Shown here: piece by piece, positions 10,558 to 21,329 of the stretch
How positions within the stretch are numbered: position 1 is the stretch's first letter
Layout: each line of letters begins with the position of its first letter
Origin: Prorocentrum cordatum
Taxonomy: Eukaryota; Sar; Dinophyceae; Prorocentrales; Prorocentraceae
Assembly (NCBI GenBank): GCA_963575745.1
Contig: CAUYUJ010018537.1
Coordinates: 53,501-117,500 of the forward strand
Direction: 5' to 3'
DNA length: 64,000 nucleotides
Position numbers and translations under genes: made by a program
Notes under the pieces: model-generated
Told to the model about the DNA's origin: nothing
Seen by the model: only the letters and a program-made list of their open reading frames with translations
Database searches by the model: none

Positions 10558-10714
10558 ACGATCACTCTTCGGGTGATAAAGAGGTAGTGGGGAGGGAAAG
10601 AACCAACTGATGACAATTGCGATGGTTGTGATGATTACGATGCTGGTGATGCGCACTCGAGTTGGCGACGACACATGATGACGATGATGGTGGCGATGAG
10701 TGATGGCGATTGCG

Positions 10715-10880
10715 ATCTCACTATCGATCTCTCGACCTCACTCTCGATCTCAGTCTCGATCTCATTCTCGACACCACGGACACCACTATCAATCTTTCGA
10801 TCGACTTCGGCGTCGATTTCACTCTCGATGTCACTCTCGACACCACGGGACACCACAGGACACCATGCGACATCACTTTC
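10715..10880. repeat. TCTCGATCTCAC minisatellite
   Basis: Degenerate units of about 12 bp (CTCACTCTCGATCT, CTCGACACCACGGGACACCA). In the reverse direction it gives Ser/Arg-rich shadow frames only. Confidence 0.8.
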
Positions 10881-11214
10881 GATTTCACTACCAGCGGGAC
10901 ATTGACCAGGCGGGGAATAAGGGAGGGAATATGTATATGACCATGCGGACAGGATCTTGAGGCCTTCTTGCGAGCCATGTGGGGGCATTCGCGACCACGT
11001 TGGAGCCACGTTCGGCCAATCTTGTAGGCCACTCGGGCCGTCTCGGGGTGGTCTCCTCGGGGCCTCTTGCATTCCTGTGGGGCCTTCTCAAACTCATGTT
11101 GGATCTGCCCTGAGCCGGAAGCTCGTCACCTCAACCTTCAAACAATATGGATCGGGTATGGGCAAGACCCCGGGTAAGGGGACCCGGTTAGTGGTAGGGC
11201 CCCGGAGCCTTCGA
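10881..11214. other. No feature recognised
   Basis: GC-moderate sequence without a convincing frame or repeat; some CTTGYGRGCC-like words recur weakly around 10962-11090. Confidence 0.35.
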
Positions 11215-11356
11215 ATTGGCCAGAATCACTAAACCAGGTTTGCCATAGCTGGTTTTTTTCCCGGTGACGGCAGTTCCGGTGAGTGGAAATGGGACGGGGG
11301 GGCGCCCCCGGTGCAGATCACTGAACCAGGTTCCACTAAACCCAGTTCTGCCAACG
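11215..11356. repeat. Dispersed element G, copy 1
   Basis: Begins TTGGCCAGAATCACTAAACC and ends ACCCAGTTCTGCCAA. The two ends are partly inverted (TTGGC.AGAA). A second copy at 61204-61346 shares the whole unit, including the TTTTTTTC run and the ATCACTGAACCAGGT word. Confidence 0.7.
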
Positions 11357-11427
11357 CCCGAATGGATGCTGACGATACTTTCATCTTCCCCAGCGTTACG
11401 GGAGCCAGATGCGAACCCTACCCCTAC

Positions 11428-11524
11428 CCCCCACGATTTCTGAGGGGGAGGGGGGGGGTTCACTTCGCTCGGGAGCTCCCGAGCGAAGTGAACCCCACCC
11501 CTACCCCCTCAGAAATCGGTGGGG
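11428..11524. repeat. Near-perfect palindrome
   Basis: Arms of about 45 bp meet at GGGAGCTCCC (11471-11480). The left arm is CCCCACGATTTCTGAGGGGG and onward; the right arm ends CCCCTCAGAAATCGGTGGGG. It would extrude as a long hairpin and directly abuts the next foldback element. Confidence 0.85.
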
Positions 11525-11525
11525 G

Positions 11526-11699
11526 TCGGGCGACGAAATCTATACATATCCACTGCTCCCTGACCATGCCCATCTTGAACCCAGGAGCTGTGTATGCGCC
11601 CTCCTGGCCAAGCCAGGAGGGCGTGGCGTATACACCGCTGCGGGGTTGAGGATGGGCCTGGCCAGGGAGCAGTGGATATGTATAGATTTCGTCGCCCTA
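11526..11699. mobile_element. Foldback element F, copy 1
   Basis: The arms CGGGCGACGAAATCTATACA and TGTATAGATTTCGTCGCCC enclose an inner inverted pair (CATATCCACTGCTCCCTG against CAGGGAGCAGTGGATATG). A better-preserved copy with a readable target duplication is at 42731-42897. Confidence 0.82.
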
Positions 11700-11864
11700 T
11701 GGGGGGGTAGGGGGCAGGGTCCGCAGCTGGCTCCCTGAGCGTGCCACCTCGAAGATCACCGCGGCCATCCCGGGGCCGTGCAGGAGCCGCCTTGGGCGGC
11801 CGGGAGCGGCCGGCCGCGCGCGCGAGCACCGGCGGTGGCCGAGACACACGCCCCCACCCCCAGC

Positions 11865-12253
11865 CTTCAGTCGGGCCTGCCCCCCTACAGTCGGGGGCGG
11901 AAAAGAGGGGGGTGATGACTGGGGGGGGGTGGATATCATGGCGTGGGCCATGATATTTCCCCAGATCTCATGGCGCCTCTTCTTATTTCATTACGTCCCT
12001 GGCCCCCCCGCTGGGCCGCGCACATGCCGCCGGTCATGATTTGCACCCCCCCTCTTGGACACCCCCCTCTTGGCCGCTCCCGATACAGGGGGATTCTCGA
12101 CGAACATAAAAAAATACCCCCAAAAATAAAAAAATAGTCCAATAATGATCTGGGGGCTATTTGTTGAGTATGTGTTTACCTTTTTGGGGCATGTTTGGGG
12201 CATGTTGTATTTTTCGTCGAAAATCCCCATGTAGGGGGACACGCCCGACATAA
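11865..12253. mobile_element. MITE family A, copy 3, interrupted by a family B MITE
   Basis: The left part, CTTCAGTCGGGCCTGCCCCC to 11890, and the right part, from 12084, together form one family A element ending GGGGGACACGCCCGACATAA. The family B element at 11891-12083 splits it after CCCCCTACAG, inside the left inverted repeat. Confidence 0.85.
11891..12083. mobile_element. MITE family B, copy 2, nested
   Basis: The left end is TCGGGGGCGGAAAAGAGGGG, the right end CCCCTCTTGGCCGCTCCCGA. TACAG at 11886-11890 is repeated at 12084-12088 as the 5-bp target duplication. Removing this element and one TACAG rejoins the terminal repeat of the host family A MITE, which proves the boundaries. The central GGTGGATATCATGGCG is the empty site of the element nested in copy 3 at 60459-60623. 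Confidence 0.9.
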
Positions 12254-12800
12254 CAGTATCGCTACGAGCCTCCATCAGAGTTTCCCCTGAGTTTGCCCTT
12301 CTCGGGAAGTTCACCGTCTTGAGGCTCCTAACAGATATGCTCATACTCAAACGTCTCTCAATGGATTGGTCGGCTGCTGGTCCAAAGATCCCAGCAGTCG
12401 CTTTCGCTGCACCAGCAGGTTTTCCCGCCCTTCTGAGGGATGGTCGTTGGAACCGGACCTCGGAGGAGGACATAATACCGGTACCATTCCCTCGTCTTCC
12501 TCTTTTTGGGCCTCCTGGGAGGCCCTCGTCGCCACCGCTGGATGCGCCTCGAAAGCCTCGTCAGAGCGCGCCCTGGGAGAGGTCTGGGGAGTAGCGGTAT
12601 CGGTATCTGTTCGCTTCCCCAGGACGAATTGGAAACCCGGGTTGCATTTTCAATCTTGAGCACCCAAGAGGCAACAGTGGGTAGCGAGCAGGGCGTGGAA
12701 CGTTCTCTCCAGGCCTCTCCCATGCCCACCGAGCGCCCCCGTGCAACTTGATACCATTGGGTGGGAATGGGCGGGGTCCGCTGACTCGTTCGACCTGGCT
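12254..12800. other. Gene-free spacer, no recognised feature
   Basis: Moderate GC. Several frames of 60-170 codons overlap on both strands; none has a coherent domain. I see no RNA gene. Confidence 0.35.
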
Positions 12801-12839
12801 CATTTGACTTCTCCTCCTCTTCCGCATGCTCATCCACTG

Positions 12840-12920
12840 GTTCCTCATCCTCCTCCTCCACCTTCTCCTCCACCTCTTCTTCATCACCATCCTCGTCATC
12901 CTCATCATCAGCAGCATCAG

Positions 12921-12967
<47 letters not shown>

Positions 12968-12968
12968 G

Positions 12969-13019
<51 letters not shown>

Positions 13020-13025
13020 GTTCCT
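12840..13025. repeat. CTC then (ATC)n array
   Basis: TCCTCC words lead into ATC triplets (about 12915-13020, with three AGC interruptions). It gives long His/Ile or Met shadow frames. Confidence 0.92.
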
Positions 13026-13159
13026 CCTCATCTTCCTCTTCCTTTTGATGCTCCTCCTTCGCCTCATCCTCCTCCTCGCTGCATCCTCCTCCTCGCTGCC
13101 CTTAGGCGAGCTGGTGTTCGGCCTCGGGGATTCCTGCAAGCGGATGATTGTCGTCGAAT

Positions 13160-13655
13160 CCGGCTCAGGCGAGGGCGGAAAGGGACGGGGGAGGAGGACA
13201 GGGGGACGGAAAAGAGGAAGGGGGGGAAGAGGGAGGGGGAATGAGGGGAAGACGGGAGAGGAGAGGAAGGAGGGCGATGATATAGATCACGGGGGGGAGG
13301 GAGAGAAGGCGGAGACGATGGAGGCGGGGAGAAGAGGAAGGAGAAGGGGACTAGGGGGAAGGGGAAAGAAGGGGAAGTGCACGGGCGGATGGGGAGAGGG
13401 GGAGAGAGGAACAGAAGGAAGGCGTGATAGGGAGGCCAGAGAAATGGAAGGAGGGGAACGCAGAAGGGAAGGGGATAGGAATCGAGGCGAGGGGCGGGAG
13501 GAGGAGGGGAGCGGGGAGCAGGAGGGAGCGGCGGAGGACGGGTGGGAGAGATCAGGGCGGGGGAGAAGGCGGTGGAGTGGAGGGGGTAGGAGGGGGGCCA
13601 GGCTGCAGGGAGAGGGGACTGGGAAGGGGGGGGAGGGGCCCCAGGAGGGGCGGGA
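13160..13655. repeat. G-rich purine tract
   Basis: Plus strand almost entirely G and A (GGGGAGG, GGAGGGG), with no fixed unit. It ends at the AG that precedes the exon at 13658, so it may be the 3' part of an intron. Confidence 0.7.
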
Positions 13656-13657
13656 AG

Positions 13658-13860
13658 GGGTCTACATGAAGCTGAACGGTTCCAGCCTCTGCGTCCACGC
13701 GTTCGGGAAGACGCTGACGAACTACGTGAGGGAGGAGGCCGAGGAGTCCGACGTGAAGCACGTGGTGCGGCAGCGGGGACAGCACGTCAGCGAGGCCGCG
13801 CTGTGGACGCAGTGGGTCAACCGGGGGGAGTTCTTCTCGGAGGGGGACTGCACGATGCTG
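13658..13860 (+). CDS. Exon of an unrecognised gene, upstream exon of a pair
   Basis: A 67-codon block with clear protein character inside low-complexity DNA. It includes YMKLNGSSLCVHAFGKTLTN, then DVKHVVRQRGQHVSEAALWT, then QWVNRGEFFSEGDCTML. It follows an AG at 13656-13657. The best donor is CTG|GTG at 13861, leaving phase 0. The next exon (14804-14941) starts AG|GTT, also phase 0, so the two join in frame across a 943-bp intron made of CCT and GGA arrays. I do not recognise the family; it is rich in charged and aromatic residues and may be cytosolic. The 5' limit is uncertain, and an in-frame ATG lies at 13666. Confidence 0.55.
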
Positions 13861-13926
13861 GTGGGCCATGGGCGGCCTGGGGCGACGGCGGAGGGACCCG
13901 GCGGCTGTCGCGACGGCCGCCGTCGT

Positions 13927-14000
13927 CGTCCTCCTCCTCCTCCTCCTCCTCCTCCTCCTCCTCCTCCTCCTCCTCCTCCTCCTCCTCCTCCTCCTCCTCT
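13927..14000. repeat. (CCT)n array in the intron
   Basis: About 25 near-perfect CCT triplets. Confidence 0.95.
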
Positions 14001-14080
14001 CAGAGGGGCTCCTCTGAGAGGCCTTCTCCCAGAGGCGCCTCCTCGGAGGCCCTGAGATCCGACGCTGCGAACAAATGCAG

Positions 14081-14208
14081 CATCGCGACAGGAGGAGGAG
14101 GAGGAGGAGGAGGAGGAGGACGAGGAGGAGGAGGAGGAGGAGGAGGAGGACGAGGACGAGGACGAGGACGAGGAGGAGGAGGAGGAGGAGGAGGAGGAGG
14201 AGGAGCCC
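14081..14208. repeat. (GGA)n array in the intron
   Basis: GGA triplets with a GACGAGGACGAG interruption near 14150-14172. Confidence 0.95.
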
Positions 14209-14512
14209 TGGACCCCATCTGTCTGCGGCCCCGCCCGAGGCGGCTCCAGCTGCGCTGGCCCCCGGGGGCCCGACGCCGGGGGAGCACGCGCCCTGCGCGG
14301 CAGAACGCGGCGCCCGCGGGGTTCCTCTCGGAGGCCTCCGCCCCCTCCGCGTATGGCCTCCGGCTCCGGGCCCCCGGTGGGGCGCTCCCCCCCCGCTGGC
14401 CTCCACCTGAGCCGGGCGTCGGCCCCTTCGGGCCAGATTTGTGGGCTCGCCGCGGGGGAGGGGCGGGGCGGAAGGAGGGCGAGGCGGGAGCAGCGAGGAG
14501 GAGGGGGAGCAG

Positions 14513-14705
14513 CGAGGGGGAGGGGGAGGGGGAGGGGGAGGGGGGGAGGAGGGGAGGAGGAGGAGGAGGAGGAGGAGGAGGAGGAGGAGGAGGAGGAGGA
14601 GGAGGAGGAGGAGGAGGAGGAGGAGGAGGAGGACGAGGACGAGGACGAGGAGGAGGAGGAGGAGGAGGAGGAGGAGGAGGAGGAGGAGGAGCGACGAGGG
14701 GCGAG
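14513..14705. repeat. Long (GGA)n array in the intron
   Basis: GGGGGA words, then nearly uninterrupted GGA triplets, with GACGAGGACGAG at about 14632-14650, the same interruption as in the 14081 array. Confidence 0.95.
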
Positions 14706-14803
14706 GACGAGGGACGATGGACGAGGGGCGAGGGGCGAGGGGCGAGGGGCGAGAGGGGAGCGAGGAGGGAGCAGGCGGCAGGCAGAGGGGAGGGCGGAGG
14801 GAG

Positions 14804-14941
14804 GTTCTGGATCACGGCGGCTTCGCCTCCATCGTGAGCGCGTACGAGTCCGCCCGCATCTTCGCCCTCAAGTACGCGAGCTGCTTCGTGGCCTGGCTGA
14901 ACGACGTGGCCGGCACGAGTGTGGCGTCGGACGTGATGGAG
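14804..14941 (+). CDS. Exon of an unrecognised gene, downstream exon of a pair
   Basis: A 46-codon block after an AG at 14802-14803. It reads VLDHGGFASIVSAYESARIF, then ALKYASCFVAWLNDVAGTSV, then ASDVME. The frame continues the exon ending at 13860. A GC donor follows GAG at 14939-14941 (GAG|GCC), the same donor type used by TIR-gene intron 4. The hydrophobic stretch FALKYASCFVAWL could be a buried helix. No family recognised, and further exons must lie beyond 15 kb or outside the window. Confidence 0.55.
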
Positions 14942-15359
14942 GCCCCGAGGAGCGGGGATCGGGGGGGGCACGCCAGGGGAACGAAAGATAATGATAATGA
15001 TACAGTCCAGGATTTCCGGGATTTCCCGAGGAGTCCTAGAATGCGCCGCACAGGCTGCAGAAACGAGGGATGTCACGGCCAGTGAGTTGAGCTCAGCGTG
15101 TCGCGCCGCTGGTTCTGGCCCACCGCTCTTCGTTGCGACGCGCTATCCACGGCCCCGTCCCGAAGAGGCAAAGTCTCGAGTGTTTCCCGACCTCCCGCCC
15201 CGCGGGGCGGAGCGACACACTGGCCCCGCGCAAGGCACAGCGTGTCGCCTGGGCCGCCGCCGCGACACGCTGAACAAAAGTTGTCGGCCGCAGATCCTCC
15301 TGAACTCCTGGAGCTCATCCTGGTCCAGTCGCATCATAACATCATGATTGCGGGCACCA

Positions 15360-17012
15360 GGGCCGCACAACAACAACGACGACAACAACGACAACAACAG
15401 CAACAACAGCAATATTACCAATCATTGTAAGACCGTTTGCTCTTATACGCCTGCTTCTCAATCAACATGCGTTTCCCAAACCCTGGATACCCGCCCTCTT
15501 CGTCTTCGACCGTACCCCCTTTAGGGGGGATATCTTTCTTCCCTGCTACGTGTGATTGGCGCAGCCTTAAGAGAACGGGGCCACTGAGGGCTGCAGGGGG
15601 GGCCAGGAAGGGCAGCGAGAGGGCCACGAAGAGCTGCATCGGGGCCACGAAGGTCAGCGAGGGGGGCTACGCAAGGCGACCGCGGGGCCACGAACGGCAT
15701 CGAGGGGCCCAAATAGCGGGGCCACGAAAGGCATCGAGGAGGCCACGAAGGCAGCGGCGGGGCCTTCACATCCGACTGGGGCAGCAAAGGGCATCAGAAC
15801 CGGCGAAAAGCAGCGAGGGGCGATTGCTGGCATTATCGGGCGGGTCAGGCGAGCGGACCCTGACGGGTGGGTCTAGCGGGCGGTTCGCGAACGCGTGAGT
15901 CCTGATCATTTGGCCAGGAAGTTTCGGGCGAGAGCGCGATTCCAAAGTGAATTATAAGGAAAGCCAAAGCGAGAGCGCAATTCTGAATGGCGAGAGCGCG
16001 GCGCTTTGTACCAAAATGGCATGGACGTTTCAGGCGAGAGCGCGATTCCTCAGTAAACTGCGAGGAGGTTGCACGTGGGAGCGGGGGGGGGGCAGCACAT
16101 TGTGAGGAAGTATCAGGCTGGAGCCGTTGCTGTTGTCGTTCGGGGGCCCGGTGGCCAACTTGAGCCTCACGACTTTCCCTAGTAAAAAAAACAGGGTGCG
16201 AGCCCCAGAAGGGCACCCCAATCCAAAAAGTACAATGTGCGCCCGAAGCCGGATCAGCAATAGTTGTTGTTCACGAACTTCAAGTCGACATGAACAACAA
16301 TAATTTCGCTCGTACCTGTTCGCGTGCCACCCAGCGCGTATATCCCTAACCGTCGATCATGCCCATTGGGTGTATATCTCCCTTACCTGCAACGCGTATC
16401 CCGTGCAGCCCCGACGACAAGGGACAAGAAGGGCGGATGGAAGGAAGGGGCACAGGGGGGGCAAGAGGATGGAGCACGAGAGACAGTAGCAGAAGGGAAG
16501 TAGGACCAAAAAGCGTGGCAGAACCAGACGGGCAGATCGGGCGGGTAGACCTTCACGGGCAGGTCGGGAAGGCGGGCCCAGGCGGCCAAGTCGAGCAGGC
16601 GGGTTGCTGAAACGTGAGTCCTAAATGAATCGCGAGGACGTCTCGAGCGATAGCGCGACCCCCAAGTAAATCGCAGGGAAATCTTTAGCGAGAGCGGGAG
16701 TCCTGGGTGTCGATGGCGCGGCGTCTGACTCAATGACGAGACCTTCCCACGTGACAGCGCGATTCCTGTATAAATTGTCAGGACGTCCCGCGCGAGAGCG
16801 CGATTTGGGAATACAATGCGAGGACGTATCGGGTGGCAGCCTTTGTTGTTGTAAGTCGGGTGCCAGGGCCACACTTTGGTGACACATTATACATTCTTTC
16901 CATTTGGAAAAGATCTGGGTGCGAGCCCCGGGAGGAGCACTTTAATTGAAAGAATACAGTGGTTACCAGGCAGTGGGGATCAACAATATTTCTCCTTTCG
17001 AAGCGCGAACTC

Positions 17013-17055
<43 letters not shown>

Positions 17056-19715
17056 CCACCAACAACAACAACAACAACAACAGCACCACCAACAACAACA
17101 ACAATACCACAAACAACACCAACCATAACAATATGTTCAAGACTGCTCGCTTCTGTTCGCAAGCCATTCAACGCGTATATCCCAAATCTTCGATACCCGC
17201 ACCCTTTGTCTGGAATCGCACCCCGGTGGTGTGTGTGTGTGTGTCAATGTCTGTATGTATGTATGTTTGTCTGGCTGTCTGTATGTATGTATGTATGTAT
17301 GTATGTATGTATGTATGGTTTATTTATGCATTTCTGAATTTCTGTATATAGATACATATACATATGTGTGTGTGCGTTTCCTGCGACGTGTATGTCGCGC
17401 AGCCCCTAAAGCAGAAGAGGACGGATGCATTGAAGGGACAAGGGGAAGGACGAGGATGGAGGACGAGAGAGGATAGCAGGAGTGGGTTGGGAGCAGAAGC
17501 GCGTGTCAGAACCAGACGGGCAGCTCGGGCGGGTAGACCTTCACAGGCGGGTCCGAAAGGCGCCAGGTCGAGCAGGAAGGTTGCTGAAGCGTGCGTCCTA
17601 CATGAGTCGCGAGGAAGTCTTGAGCGATAGCGCGACTCCCAAGTAAATCGTGGGGAAATCCTTAGCGACAGCAAGAGTCCTGAATGTCGAGGGCGCGGCG
17701 TCTGAATAAATGGCGAGGGCGTCCACGCGAAAGCGCGATTCTTGTATACATTGTGAGGATGTCCCGTGCGTGAGCGCGATTTGGGAATACACTGCGAGGA
17801 CGTATCGGGCGGGAGCCGTTGTTGTTGTAGTTCGGGGGCCAACAACGCAGTTTGGTGGCCTCTCGCTTATTTTAATCAAGAACAGGGTGTGAGCCCTGGG
17901 AGAAACATTATGTGCCACAAAGTATACTGGTTACCCGAGGGGGAGTCAACAATAGGAAGCATTGAGAAATGAGAAAAAAAAACAACTACACCAATCATTT
18001 CACAACTGTTCGATCTTATCTGCTCGAATGCTATTCAACACGGATGTTCTAAACCCTCGTTACCCGCCCCCTTCGTTTTCGATAGTACCCCCGTTGGGGG
18101 TATATCTTCCATACCTGCCGCTGAACCCCCTAAGGCAGGGGAAGAGAGGACGGATGCGGGGGGGAAGAAATGGAACACGGGAGAAGCAGGAGGGGGGTTG
18201 GGAGCAGAAAGCACGTGGCAAAACCAGACGGGTTCATCGGCCGGGTCAGATCCAACGGGCGAGTCGGGAAGGCGGGCCCACGCGGCCAGGTCGAGCACGC
18301 GGGTGGCTGAAGCATGAGTATTGCATGAATCGCGGGGTGGTCTCGACCGATAGCGTGGTTCCAAAGCAAACCGTGAGAAAGGCACAAGCGAGAGCGTCAA
18401 AAAAAAGCGTCGAGGGCGCGGCGTCAGAAAAAACACGTGAAAGTCCCACGCGAGAGCGCGATTCTTGCATAGGTTGCGAAGGCGTCCCCCGCGAGGGCTC
18501 GATTTCGGAGTACACTGCGAGGAAGTACAAGGCGGGAGCATTTGTTGTTGTTGTAGTTCGGGGCCCTACAACCCAGTTTAGTGACACCCCGCTTTCCCTT
18601 GTAAAAGAACTGGATGCGAGCCCTTGGAGAAGCATTTTATTTTATAGAAGACAACGGTTACCGGACAGAAGGACCAGCCATTTTGTTTGGGGGAATGAGA
18701 ATTCAACAGCAACAACACCAACAACACCAACAACAACAATCATTTCAATTATGTTCCCCTTATCTGTTCGCAGGCCACTCAACACGTATATTCCAAGCCT
18801 TAGATACTTGCACTTGTTGTGTTCGATCGTACCCCCTTAGCAGTATATCCGGCTTAATTGCAACGTGTATGTCGTGCATCTCCTAAGGCAGGGGAAGATA
18901 GGACGGATGGAAGGCAGGGACAAGGGGGAGGGAGGAGGATGGAACACGAGAAGAGAGCAGCAGGAGGGGGGCCAGGAGCAGAAAACACGTGGCAGAACCA
19001 AACGGGCACATCGGGCGGGTACACCCCAGTGGGCGGGTGGGAAAGGCGAGCCCAGGCGGCCAGGGCGACAGCACCCGTTTTGAGAATGATCATTCTTACA
19101 TGCTAGCGTGCCATCCAGCGCGTATGTCCCGCACCTTCGATACGCGCCCTCTTCGTCTTCGACCCTACCCCCTCTGGGGGCATACCTTCCCTAGCTGCCG
19201 CGCGTAACTCGTGCAGCCCCGAAGGCAGGGGAAAGGAAGGCGAATGGAAGGGGGGGGGAAAAGGATGGAACACGGGATTCGCAGAAAGGGGGGTTAGGAG
19301 CAGAAAACACGTGGCAGAACCAGACGGGCAGATCGGGCTGCGGGTCGGGAGCGTGGGCCCATGCGGTTAGGTCGAGCAGGCGGGTTGTTCAAGCGTGAGT
19401 ATTGCATCAATCGCGAGGGGTTTTCGAGCGATAGACCGATTCCAAAGTGAATCGCTGGGAAAACCACAACGGATCCTTGTGGTCTGAAATAGCGAGGGAG
19501 TCTCAGTTGAGGGCGCCTTTCTTGAGGTTCGGGCCCTCTCTGGCCAGGGTCTTTCGGAGTGCTTTGTGAGGAACCATCGCACGGGAGCGCTGTTGCTGGA
19601 GGGGCGGTTCGGGCGCACCCCTGAAACGTTTGAGCATGGCCTTCGATTTCCAAGGAAGTGCAGCGGGCGCCGAGGCCAGAGCGCCCGGGCAGATATGTGG
19701 GGTCCAACCACAGCG
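15360..19715 (+). repeat. Satellite S2 array, forward block 1
   Basis: Five or more degenerate units. A landmark like GTGCCATTCAACACGTATAT recurs near 16322, 17160, 18030, 18769 and 19107. Each full unit has (i) CAACAACAA triplets, (ii) the landmark and a CGTACCCCCTT box, (iii) a polypurine stretch with AGAACCAGACGGGCAGATCG, (iv) several tandem subrepeats of about 55 bp containing GCGAGAGCGCGATTC and TGCGAGGAAGTC, and (v) GGGAGCCGTTGTTGTTGTAG, then GCGAGCCCCGGGAGG. A TATG microsatellite (17222-17316) interrupts one unit. No gene seen. Confidence 0.8.
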
Positions 19716-19739
19716 GCTCTGTGCTAGGTAGCAGTCAGT

Positions 19740-20160
19740 AAAACCATCATGTTGCGCGAATGCCGCATGCTTCTGCATGCCACGTGGCCACGTGCATCCA
19801 TCATGGGGCCAGCCTCTTCCTTGACCAGCCCCGAACTCCCTATCCCCAAGATCGGCACGCCCAAAGGCGATGGAAATCTTAGGGACGCGCCTTCAAAAAC
19901 GAAGGGAATCCCTAAGATTGGCATCGTGATGGGGAGATGCCCAACAGCATAGGGATAGGGATATGTTCCAGGCTGGCAACTCTTGGCGGAACTGGACGGA
20001 ACGGGGGCGATGTTCCTTCACGCGGATCTCCCGCCCAGAAGGAGGTCGAGCCAGCACCTCTCCCGTGACACCGCCCCGCCTTCGGCTCGCACGGCGCATG
20101 GAAGCGGCAGCGCGACTCCTGGTGAGCGGTGAGGATTCGAAACGCGACGGGTTCAAGGCC
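19740..20160. other. Gene-free spacer with weak inverted symmetry
   Basis: ATCTTAGGGA and TCCCTAAGAT face each other near 19877-19920, flanked by CTATCCCC and GGGATAGGGATA. No coding frame or RNA gene is supported. Confidence 0.35.
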
Positions 20161-20185
20161 CAGCCGGGGGGCTACATATACATAT

Positions 20186-20187
20186 GC

Positions 20188-20222
<35 letters not shown>

Positions 20223-20480
20223 GACGCGCTTAGTACACAAAGGATTCGAGGGGCTGCGCATAGGAGCACACGCAAAGCACAAGGGATTCGAGCACCCGTC
20301 GAGGAGCATGCTATAGGAACGCATACGCAAACATGCGCACAGGTGTCGAGCCCCAGGATAGGGGCAATGTACAGGAACATACGCAAACTTTTTTGATTCG
20401 CGGGTCGAGAGCGCACCTCTTCCGGTCGAGAACATACGCAAACACACAAAGGGTTCGAGCCCCAGGAGAGGGGCAGCGAA
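20186..20480. repeat. (AT)n tract followed by five tandem units of about 55 bp
   Basis: After (AT)n at 20190-20218, units of 50-60 bp each contain a GGNTCGAG word and mostly end ACGCAAAC. The GGGTTCGAGCCC word resembles a tRNA T-arm, but no tRNA can be folded around it. Confidence 0.65.
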
Positions 20481-20499
20481 GCTCATGGGGGCGACGCCG

Positions 20500-21125
20500 A
20501 TGGGGGCGAAGCCAACGGGGGCCCAAAAGTACACTCCGAACACATGTCTCAATACAGGTGCTTCCTGGGGCCTCCCAGAGATTCTTGTGGCCTCCTTGAG
20601 GCGGTGGTGGCGAAAAGCGCTCCCCGAACACAGATTTCAATACAGAAGAGTGTTCCTGGGAGCGGAGGGGCAGAAGAGCGCTCCCAGAACGCAGATTCCA
20701 GTGAAGAAAATGCTTCCCGGGTTTTCCAGGGGTGGGAGGCCCGAGAAACCTTCCCCGAACACATATCCCTGGAGCGTCTTGGGGCTTCCTCGGGAATCCG
20801 CAAGTGGCGGCAACACGGCTCTGACGGATCCCCTTGTGTTGTACAGTTGCGAGGGGGGAGGTCTCAGGCGAAACAGCCGTTCTGGCATCTGCAAGTAGCG
20901 GCAAGTTTGTTGTGAAGGACCCCCATGGAGGTGATAAGTTGCGAAGAGGCTTCAAGCTGAAAGGCCATTCCGGCATGTAGCAGCAACTTGGCTCTGAAGG
21001 ACCCCATCCGTGGTGTTTAGCTGCGAGGAAACCTGAAGCGAAAGAGCCGTCCTGGCATCCAAAAGTTGCGGCAAGATTGGTCTGAAGGATCCCGCTTGTA
21101 GCGCCAAATTGCGAGGACGTCTCAG
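20500..21125. repeat. Tandem degenerate units of about 100-120 bp
   Basis: Recurring CCCCGAACACA.AT and GGCATCTGCAAGT.GCGGCAA words, followed by GGATCCC or GGACCCC. Frames open through it carry no recognisable domain. Confidence 0.6.
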
Positions 21126-21329
21126 GCGTGAGCGCCGTTCCTACGGTTCTCGCCCTCTTTGGCCAGGGCCTCTCGAAGTGCATCGGGAGGACAGGTCGCA
21201 CAGGAGCGTTGATGTCGCCACCTAGACCCCCGCCCCCCCCCCAGCAACCAGGCAACCAGCAATCCCCTTATGGGGGACCTTCGGCACCCCCTGAGAGTGG
21301 GGAGGCTTGGGAAGTTGCTGGACCCTCAA

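Noticed and set aside
20440-20480. GGGTTCGAGCCC, resembling a tRNA T-arm
   Set aside because: The stem has only three pairs, no A-box or acceptor stem can be placed, and the word belongs to a tandem repeat of about 55 bp.
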